Below are positions 6,078-10,688 of a stretch of DNA of 10,688 nucleotides, one piece after another. Under the pieces are notes generated by a model. It made no database searches and was not told the origin of the DNA. It was given only the letters and a program-made list of their open reading frames with translations. This DNA is from Agaricicola taiwanensis_A (GTDB lineage Bacteria > Pseudomonadota > Alphaproteobacteria > Rhizobiales > Methylopilaceae): the NCBI GenBank assembly GCA_040394255.1, contig JBEBSP010000088.1:1-10688 (forward strand), written 5' to 3'. Numbering within the stretch: the stretch's first letter is position 1; every line of letters begins with the position of its first letter. A program made the position numbers and the translations under genes.

Positions 6078-7451
6078 ATGAAAACGGAAGTGGATTTCTT
6101 CGTCGTCGGCGGAGGGTCGGGCGGCGTGCGCGCGGCCCGCATCGCGGCGGAGCACGGCGCCTCGGTCGCCATCGCCGAGGAGTACCGTTTCGGCGGCACC
6201 TGCGTGGTGCGCGGCTGCGTGCCGAAGAAGCTCTTCGTCATCGCCAGCCGCTTCCGCGATGCTTTCGAGGATGCCGCCGGTTTCGGCTGGTCGGTGGAGA
6301 AGCCGGTCTTCGACTGGCGGGTGCTGAAACAGGCCAAGGACACGGAAATCCAGCGCCTTACCGAGATTTATGAGCGCAACCTGCGGCGCGCGGGCGTCGA
6401 CATCCACGCCTGCCGCGCCACCGTGGAGGGGCCGAACCGCGTCCGCCTCGCCGATGGCGCGTCGATCGAGGCCAAACACATCCTCATCGCCACGGGCGGG
6501 CACCCCCATGCGCCGGAGTTTCCCGGCGCGGAGCTGGCCATCAGTTCCGATGATTTCTTCGAACTGGAGAGCCTGCCCGAACGTATGATGATCGTCGGCG
6601 GCGGATACATCGCCGTGGAGTTCGCCGCACTGCTCCAGCGCCTCGGCGTCGCCGTCACGCTGGTCCATCGCGGCCCCATGCTGCTGTCCGGCTTTGACGA
6701 GGATCTGCGGGTCGGCGTGATGGCCACGCTGCAGGCTGCGGGTGTGACTCTGAAAATGAACGACGCCATCGAAGAGATTCGAAAGATTGGCGAAAACCTC
6801 ACCGTCACCTTCGCCAACGGCGACAGGTCGGAGACCGGGAGCGTGCTTCTGGCCACGGGCCGCCGTCCGAACACGAAGGGCCTCGGTCTTGAGACCGCGG
6901 GCGTCACGCTCGACACCAGGGGCGCGGTCGTCGTCGACGCCGAAAGCCGGTCCACGACGGCTTCGATCTTCGCGGTCGGCGATGTCACCGACAGGGTCAA
7001 CCTGACCCCCGTGGCGATCCGCGAGGGCCATGCCGTCGCCGATCTCCTGTTCGGCGGCAAGCCGTGGAAGGTCGATCATGAGATCATCGCGACGGCGGTG
7101 TTCTCGACGCCCGAACTGGCCACCGTCGGCCTGACGGAAGCCGCCGCGCGTGCCCGCGAGATCGACATCGACGTCTATCGCGCCCTTTTCCGGCCGATGA
7201 AGCACACGCTGAGCGGCCGCGAGGACAGGACGGTCATGAAGCTCGTGGTCGACAAGCAGAGCGACCGCGTTCTCGGCGTCCACATTCTGGGCGATGACGC
7301 GGCCGAGATCATCCAGGCGGCGGCCATTGCCGTCACCATGGGCGCCACCAAGACCGATTTCGACCGCACGGTCGCGGTGCATCCGACGGCTGCGGAGGAA
7401 CTGGTGACATTGCGCGAGAAGGTGCATGTCCCCAATCCCGGAAGCATGTGA
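6078..7451 (+). CDS. gor: Glutathione-disulfide reductase
   Basis: A 457-residue FAD flavoenzyme that reduces glutathione disulfide with NADPH in the cytoplasm. The FAD-binding GGGSGG is at 11-16, and the redox-active disulfide is in GGTCVVRGCVPKK (C42, C47). The NADPH Rossmann motif GGGYIA (174-179) has the GxGxxA form usual for NADPH enzymes. ATGRRPN (259-265) and AVGDVTD (299-305) are the second FAD contacts, and VAVHPTAAEE (432-441) supplies the His-Glu pair H435/E440. The active-site spacing and the C-terminal domain fit glutathione reductase rather than lipoamide dehydrogenase or mercuric reductase. In the NADPH-phosphate region only one of the two usual arginines is evident: R198 is present, while the place of E. 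coli Arg204 appears to be Ser204. GAGG lies shortly before the ATG. Confidence 0.94.
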   Translation: MKTEVDFFVVGGGSGGVRAARIAAEHGASVAIAEEYRFGGTCVVRGCVPKKLFVIASRFRDAFEDAAGFGWSVEKPVFDWRVLKQAKDTEIQRLTEIYERNLRRAGVDIHACRATVEGPNRVRLADGASIEAKHILIATGGHPHAPEFPGAELAISSDDFFELESLPERMMIVGGGYIAVEFAALLQRLGVAVTLVHRGPMLLSGFDEDLRVGVMATLQAAGVTLKMNDAIEEIRKIGENLTVTFANGDRSETGSVLLATGRRPNTKGLGLETAGVTLDTRGAVVVDAESRSTTASIFAVGDVTDRVNLTPVAIREGHAVADLLFGGKPWKVDHEIIATAVFSTPELATVGLTEAAARAREIDIDVYRALFRPMKHTLSGREDRTVMKLVVDKQSDRVLGVHILGDDAAEIIQAAAIAVTMGATKTDFDRTVAVHPTAAEELVTLREKVHVPNPGSM

Positions 7452-7469
7452 TCGCATCGACGAAGGGAT

Positions 7470-7493
7470 GAGGCGACGCGGGCGCCTTCTTGT
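7470..7493 (+). terminator. Candidate terminator after gor
   Basis: GAGGCG (7470-7475) can pair with CGCCTT (7483-7488, the last pair a G-T wobble) around the loop ACGCGGG, followed by CTTGT. The stem is five Watson-Crick pairs and the U tract is poor, so this is a weak prediction. It lies 19 bases after the gor stop and ahead of a good promoter, which makes a transcription-unit boundary here reasonable. Confidence 0.35.
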
Positions 7494-7501
7494 ATCCAAG
7501 G

Positions 7502-7532
7502 CTTGGCCTTCCCACTCTATGGGGGCTATAAC
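7502..7532 (+). promoter_or_regulatory. Candidate sigma-70 promoter of the DAHP synthase gene
   Basis: CTTGGC (7502-7507) matches five of six positions of the alphaproteobacterial -35 box CTTGAC. CTATAAC follows (7526-7532) and contains TATAAC, five of six for the -10 box. The spacer is 18 bases. The start codon of the downstream gene lies 43 bases further on. The -35 box overlaps a short palindrome CCAAG-G-CTTGG (7496-7506) that could be an operator or chance. Confidence 0.55.
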
Positions 7533-7575
7533 GCGCGCCAGTTAAGCGTGTGGACGCGTGAGAAGGACCTGAATC

Positions 7576-8961
7576 ATGGCGCAGATGTGGACCCCGGACA
7601 GCTGGAGATCAAAGCCGATCGTCCAGGTGCCTGCCTATCCGGACGGAGCCGTCCTCAAGGCGGTCGAGGATCAGCTCGCCACCTTTCCGCCGCTGGTGTT
7701 CGCGGGCGAGGCCCGAAAGCTGAAGCGCGCTCTTGCCAAGGTCTCGGCCGGCGAGGCCTTCCTGCTGCAGGGCGGCGATTGCGCCGAGAGCTTCGCCGAA
7801 CATGGCGCCGACAACATCCGTGACTTCTTCCGTGTCTTCCTCCAGATGGCGGTGGTGCTGACCTTCGCGGCCTCGTCGCCGGTGGTGAAGGTCGGCCGTG
7901 TCGCGGGCCAGTTCGCCAAGCCGCGCTCGGCCGACACCGAGACCGTCGACGGCGTCACGCTGCCGAGCTACCGCGGCGACATCATCAACGACATCGGCTT
8001 CACGAGCGAAGCCCGCGTGCCCGACCCGCAGCGCCTTCTGCGCGCCTACCGCCAGTCGGCGGCGACGCTTAACCTGCTGCGCGCTTTCGCGACCGGCGGC
8101 TACGCCAATCTCGATCAGGTCCACACCTGGATGCTGGGTTTCGTGAAGGAAAGCCCGCAGTCCAGCATGTACCGCGAGATCGCCGACCGCATCACCGAGA
8201 CGCTCGACTTCATGCGCGCCTGCGGAATCGATCCGGAGGCGCACCCCGAGCTGCGCACCACCGAGATCTACACCAGCCATGAGGCGCTGCTGCTCAACGT
8301 CGAGCAGGCCATGACGCGCGTCGATTCCACGTCGGGCGACTGGTACGCCACATCGGGTCACATGCTCTGGATCGGCGACCGCACCCGCCAGCCGGATCAT
8401 GCGCACGTGGAGTTCTGCCGGGGCGTGAAGAACCCCATCGGCGTCAAATGCGGGCCCTCGTTGGACGTCGACGACCTCAAGCGCATCCTCGATGTGATCG
8501 ATCCGGAGAACGAGCCCGGCCGCATCACGCTGATCGCACGCTTCGGCTACGACAAGGTGGAGGCGCATCTTCCGGCTCTGGTGCGCGGCCTGAAGGCGGA
8601 AGGCCGCAACGTGGTCTGGTCGTGCGATCCCATGCACGGCAACACCATCAAGGCGACCAGCGGCTACAAGACCCGGCCGTTCGAACGCATCCTCACGGAA
8701 GTGCAGTCCTTCTTCGCGGTCCACCGCGCCGAGGGCACCCACGCGGGCGGCATCCACATCGAGATGACCGGCCAGAACGTGACCGAATGCACCGGCGGCG
8801 CCCGCGCCATCTCGGATACGGACCTGTCGGACCGCTACCACACCCACTGCGATCCGCGCCTCAACGCCGAGCAGGCCATCGAACTGGCCTTCATCGTCGC
8901 CGAGGAGTTGAAGAAGGAACGCCAGACCCGCGAACGGCCCAAGGTCGTCGCGGCGGAGTGA
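7576..8961 (+). CDS. aroG: Class II 3-deoxy-D-arabino-heptulosonate-7-phosphate synthase
   Basis: A 461-residue enzyme that condenses phosphoenolpyruvate with erythrose-4-phosphate, the first step of the shikimate pathway to aromatic amino acids. It belongs to the class II (plant, Mycobacterium, many alphaproteobacteria) family, unrelated in length to the ~350-residue class I enzymes. The metal ligands are all visible: C69 in LLQGGDCAESF, H354 in CDPMHGNT, E396 in IEMTGQNVTEC, and D426 in HTHCDPRLN. Other family blocks include PSYRGDIIND (130-139), TSHEALLL (233-240), WIGDRTRQ (265-272) and GPSLDVDDL (293-301). Length fits the short bacterial class II form without the extended N-terminal regulatory segment of the mycobacterial enzyme, so feedback control may differ. 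AAGGA at 7563-7567 lies 8 bases before the ATG. The gene name varies between organisms (aroF or aroG). Confidence 0.96.
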   Translation: MAQMWTPDSWRSKPIVQVPAYPDGAVLKAVEDQLATFPPLVFAGEARKLKRALAKVSAGEAFLLQGGDCAESFAEHGADNIRDFFRVFLQMAVVLTFAASSPVVKVGRVAGQFAKPRSADTETVDGVTLPSYRGDIINDIGFTSEARVPDPQRLLRAYRQSAATLNLLRAFATGGYANLDQVHTWMLGFVKESPQSSMYREIADRITETLDFMRACGIDPEAHPELRTTEIYTSHEALLLNVEQAMTRVDSTSGDWYATSGHMLWIGDRTRQPDHAHVEFCRGVKNPIGVKCGPSLDVDDLKRILDVIDPENEPGRITLIARFGYDKVEAHLPALVRGLKAEGRNVVWSCDPMHGNTIKATSGYKTRPFERILTEVQSFFAVHRAEGTHAGGIHIEMTGQNVTECTGGARAISDTDLSDRYHTHCDPRLNAEQAIELAFIVAEELKKERQTRERPKVVAAE

Positions 8962-9017
8962 GCTTCCAGCAGGATCGCCAGTCTGCAATCGTTGAGGGAG
9001 CTGAGACCGTTCTGATA

Positions 9018-9048
9018 CCATCCCCAGATTGATTCAGTCTGGGGATGG
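9018..9048 (+). promoter_or_regulatory. Strong stem-loop just before and partly covering the ribosome binding site of the next gene
   Basis: CCATCCCCAGA (9018-9028) and TCTGGGGATGG (9038-9048) are perfect reverse complements of 11 bases. The nine bases between can add a T-G, a T-A and a G-C pair, leaving the triloop ATT, for a stem of up to 14 pairs. The right arm takes in the first half of the likely Shine-Dalgarno GGAG (9047-9050) of the gene starting at 9057. No T tract follows on either strand, which argues against a simple terminator of the upstream aroG, although that remains possible. As DNA it could be an operator. Confidence 0.6.
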
Positions 9049-9056
9049 AGTGTGTG

Positions 9057-9362
9057 ATGGCTCAACGTCTGGTCGAAAGTTTCGTGAACTATCAAAGGTC
9101 GCTGCAATCGCGGCCTTTGAATCCTTATGTCGGTCAGGTTCTGATCGTCGGTCTCCTGTTCCTTGTCGCGGCCTGCACATGGCTGCTGATGCGGACCGTT
9201 CCTCCTCTTTTCGATCATGTGAACGAACATGGATGGTCGCTCCTGTCCGTCATGTTGCTGGTGCCGCTGCTCGGCATCATGCGCTTGACATGGGAATTCA
9301 AGGAGATGCTGAAAAAGATCTCCGACGCGCTTTCCAAGAAAGAGCCGCTTTCCAAGAAATAA
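9057..9362 (+). CDS. Small two-helix inner-membrane protein, function unknown
   Basis: About 101 residues; I do not recognise a family. Two hydrophobic stretches are evident, near residues 24-46 (GQVLIVGLLFLVAACTWLLM) and 59-77 (WSLLSVMLLVPLLGIM), separated by a short polar loop with His and Glu. The N-terminal 20 residues are polar, and the C-terminus is lysine-rich (FKEMLKKISDALSKKEP then LSKK), so both ends are probably cytoplasmic by the positive-inside rule. The start at 9057 is preferred because GGAG (9047-9050) lies six bases upstream; an in-frame ATG at 9045 lies inside the hairpin with no room for a binding site. The last residues are encoded by a short tandem duplication. It follows aroG by 95 bases and may be transcribed alone; a weak TTGAGG (8992-8997) and GATACC (9014-9019) pair could be its promoter. 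Confidence 0.75.
   Translation: MAQRLVESFVNYQRSLQSRPLNPYVGQVLIVGLLFLVAACTWLLMRTVPPLFDHVNEHGWSLLSVMLLVPLLGIMRLTWEFKEMLKKISDALSKKEPLSKK
9328..9359 (+). repeat. Tandem 18-base duplication at the 3' end of the small membrane protein gene
   Basis: The sequence CGCTTTCCAAGAAA occurs at 9328-9341 and again, identically, at 9346-9359. The 18-base offset keeps the reading frame and duplicates the residues LSKK (ALSKKEP then LSKK) at the very C-terminus, directly before the stop codon TAA at 9360. It looks like a recent slippage or duplication event that lengthened the basic tail by six residues. Confidence 0.85.
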
Positions 9363-9371
9363 GACATCCGC

Positions 9372-9411
9372 CCGCGTCGGGGCGCGGCTTCGGACACCGT
9401 CCGGACGTGTC
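9372..9411. terminator. Candidate bidirectional terminator between convergent genes
   Basis: The 47 bases between the two convergent stop codons contain CCGCG (9372-9376) pairing with CGCGG (9383-9387), and CGGAC (9391-9395) pairing with GTCCG (9399-9403). GACAC (9393-9397) can pair alternatively with GTGTC (9407-9411), reaching the stop codon of the leftward gene. On the minus strand the first hairpin is followed five bases later by the T-rich stretch TGTCTTATTTCTT. On the plus strand no T run follows. Stems are only five pairs. Confidence 0.4.
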
Positions 9412-10423
9412 AGAAGCCTTCCAGCACGACCTTGCCGATCATCCTGCCGCTTTCCAGCAGTTCATGGGCGGCGCGCAGGTTGACGGCCGTGATGCCGGAG
9501 AGCCGCTTGGTGAGCGTCGTGCGCAGCAGGCCGGTGTCGATCAGGCTGGCGACCTCGTTCAGGATGCGGTGCTGCTCTATCATGTCGGGCGTCTTGTTGA
9601 TGGCCCGCGCGAACATCGCTTCCCAGACGAGGCCGGCGGCCTTGGGCTTCAGCTTGCGCACGTCGAAGGCGTCGGGGTCGTCGATGACGCCGATCCGGCC
9701 TTGCGGCGCGATCAGGTCGACATAGGCGTCGAAGTTCTGCGCCGTGGCCGTGGTGCTGAAGATATGGCGAGGCGCCGCCACTCCCAGAGCCTCGAACCCC
9801 TCCGCCAGCGGTTTGGTGTGGTCGATGGTGTGGTGCGCGCCCATGCTGCGGGCATAGGCGACGGTTTCCGCGCGCGAGGCGGAAGAGACCACGGTCAGCC
9901 GCGTCAGCCGCCGGGCGAACTGCGTCGCGATGGACCCCACGCCGCCAGCGCCCGCCATGATGAGGATGGTCTCGCCCGAGCCGCCGCCGTAAGGCACGTT
10001 GAAACGGTCGAAGATCATTTCCCAGGCGGTGAGGGATGTCAGCGGCAGGGCCGCGCTTTCGGCGAAATCCAGCGACTTCGGTTTGAAGCCGACGATGCGC
10101 TCGTCGACGAGGTGAAGCGCGCTGTTCGTGCCGGGGCGCGTGACGTCGCCGGCATAGAACACCTCGTCGCCGACCTTGAACAGTGTTACATCCGGGCCGA
10201 TGGCCTCGACCACGCCCGAAGCGTCGAAGCCGAGCACTTTCGGGCTGTCGGGCGTACCCGGAGCGCGCTTGCGCACCTTGGTGTCGATCGGGTTCACCGA
10301 CACCGCCTTGACCCGCACCAGGATGTCGCGGCCCTGCGGCGCGGAGGGATCGGGCAGGGTGATGTCTGTGAAGGATGAGGCGTCGGAAATCGGCGCGGAG
10401 GAGGTCGAAGCGACGGCTTTCAT
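9410..10423 (-). CDS. Quinone oxidoreductase-like medium-chain dehydrogenase without zinc ligands
   Basis: A 337-residue member of the medium-chain dehydrogenase/reductase superfamily, of the group often annotated zinc-binding alcohol dehydrogenase family protein or NADPH:quinone reductase. The catalytic GroES-like domain spans about 1-125 with VSVNPIDTKVR (41-51) and GFDASGVVEAIG (65-76). The nucleotide-binding motif is AGAGGVGS (157-164). The C-terminus LLESGRMIGKVVLEGF is typical. The protein contains no cysteine at all, and Asp67 stands where zinc enzymes carry His, so catalytic and structural zinc are both absent and the enzyme should work as a quinone or enone reductase using NADPH. The substrate is unknown. 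AAGGG lies 8 bases before the ATG. It ends 47 bases from the convergent membrane protein gene and starts 48 bases after the remnant of a DoxX gene, with which it may once have formed an operon. Confidence 0.9.
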   Translation of the reverse strand: MKAVASTSSAPISDASSFTDITLPDPSAPQGRDILVRVKAVSVNPIDTKVRKRAPGTPDSPKVLGFDASGVVEAIGPDVTLFKVGDEVFYAGDVTRPGTNSALHLVDERIVGFKPKSLDFAESAALPLTSLTAWEMIFDRFNVPYGGGSGETILIMAGAGGVGSIATQFARRLTRLTVVSSASRAETVAYARSMGAHHTIDHTKPLAEGFEALGVAAPRHIFSTTATAQNFDAYVDLIAPQGRIGVIDDPDAFDVRKLKPKAAGLVWEAMFARAINKTPDMIEQHRILNEVASLIDTGLLRTTLTKRLSGITAVNLRAAHELLESGRMIGKVVLEGF

Positions 10424-10470
10424 GGATGAACCCTTGCATATGGAGGAACGGTGTGAGGATGCGACGGCTG

Positions 10471-10604
10471 GAAATCCTCCGTCACGGTTTGCGCAGCGGC
10501 ACCATCTTGACGACGCCGTTGGAACAGTAGGAACAGGGCGGCGAGGCCGCTCATGACGCGGCCGGTCCAGAGCGTCGCCCTCGACGCCCGAGGCGTGTGT
10601 CCAT
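10471..10604 (-). pseudogene. Remnant of a DoxX-family membrane protein gene, frameshifted and truncated
   Basis: On the minus strand one frame reads ATLWTGRVMSGLAALFLLF (from about 10579 to 10523), which closely resembles the first membrane helix of small DoxX-like proteins. The match then continues in a second frame as NGVVKMVPL and returns to the first as QTVTEDF (ending at 10471), just as expected for that family if one base is gained at TTCC and one more change lies in the CGCAAACC stretch. A plausible start ATG (10604, MDTRLG) is also out of frame with the helix, implying a further shift. No intact frame covers the region, and the remaining two or three helices (about 80 residues) are missing before the dehydrogenase gene. 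Sequencing or assembly error could explain the shifts but not the missing C-terminal part. The family assignment is by eye. Confidence 0.5.
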
Positions 10605-10622
10605 CTGAGTGTTCTTTCCCGT

Positions 10623-10688
10623 TCAGGATACGCGCGTGTAGGTCATGGACATGAAATCCCGCCAGCTTCCGTCCTTGTCCTGCCCGCG
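10623..10688 (-). CDS. C-terminal end of an unidentified protein, cut by the window edge
   Basis: The last 21 codons of a minus-strand gene run off the right edge: GQDKDGSWRDFMSMTYTRVS followed by TGA at 10623-10625. The frame is open to the edge, and the ending looks like the last beta strands of a small single-domain protein. DUF1579-type proteins end in a similar GxDGxxFxxMxxTYTR pattern, but this is a weak resemblance from few residues. Its stop lies 18 bases before the ATG of the DoxX remnant on the same strand, so the two were probably in one operon. Confidence 0.5.
   Translation of the reverse strand, partial: RGQDKDGSWRDFMSMTYTRVS

Noticed and set aside
5973..7499. 508-codon open frame antisense to gor
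   Set aside because: Same reason: gor has every catalytic motif in frame; the antisense frame also crosses the 3' end of the DUF2059 gene.
7609..9021. 470-codon open frame antisense to the DAHP synthase
   Set aside because: The sense protein carries all metal ligands; the antisense frame has no recognisable domain.
9029..10378. 449-codon plus-strand open frame spanning the membrane protein gene and the dehydrogenase
   Set aside because: It starts inside the hairpin loop, crosses two genes on different strands and the terminator region, and has shadow-like composition.
10176..10556. Plus-strand open frame covering the dehydrogenase start and the DoxX remnant
   Set aside because: It is antisense to a confident gene, and its far part is the complement of the recognisable DoxX helix.

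Overview
This is a GC-rich (roughly 65 % by eye), densely coded chromosomal segment that looks alphaproteobacterial, most likely Hyphomicrobiales (Rhizobiales). Three things point there: the run rpiA - DUF2059 lipoprotein-like/secreted protein - gor - class II DAHP synthase, which I recall as a rhizobial gene neighbourhood; a diverged copy of the palindromic intergenic element that is abundant in that order; and promoters resembling the alphaproteobacterial CTTGAC/CTATAT type. Genus cannot be told. Almost everything is chromosomal housekeeping. No phage, IS, CRISPR or defence genes are visible.

Layout. Bases 1-2747 are read leftward: tRNA-Val(CAC) at the left edge, a soluble chemoreceptor carrying a PilZ c-di-GMP domain and a C-terminal sensory domain, a 200-base spacer holding three hairpins (one matching the rhizobial repeat, one a likely terminator), and the HAD phosphatase gph. 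From 2866 to 9362 genes run rightward: a small secreted protein with a duplicated cysteine motif, gabD overlapping rpiA by four bases, a secreted DUF2059 protein, gor, then (behind a candidate terminator and a good promoter) the class II DAHP synthase, then a strong hairpin leading into a small two-helix membrane protein. From 9410 to the right edge genes run leftward again: a zinc-less quinone-oxidoreductase-type dehydrogenase, a frameshifted remnant of a DoxX-family membrane protein, and the last 21 codons of an unidentified protein.

How the genes fit together (inference). The central cluster is linked by pentose phosphate metabolism and NADPH. GabD makes succinate and NADPH, RpiA interconverts ribose-5-P and ribulose-5-P, Gor spends NADPH to keep glutathione reduced, and the DAHP synthase uses erythrose-4-P from the same pathway to start the shikimate route. 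Gph clears 2-phosphoglycolate and in many relatives lies beside rpiA. Here it is divergent and separated by gabD and the small secreted protein, so local rearrangement is likely.

The points most worth a second look are the PilZ chemoreceptor, the perfect dyad on the ribosome binding site at 9018-9048, the decayed DoxX gene at the right edge, the duplicated motif in the small secreted protein, and a Ser in place of a usual NADPH-binding Arg in Gor. I saw no clear candidate for a wholly new multi-gene system.
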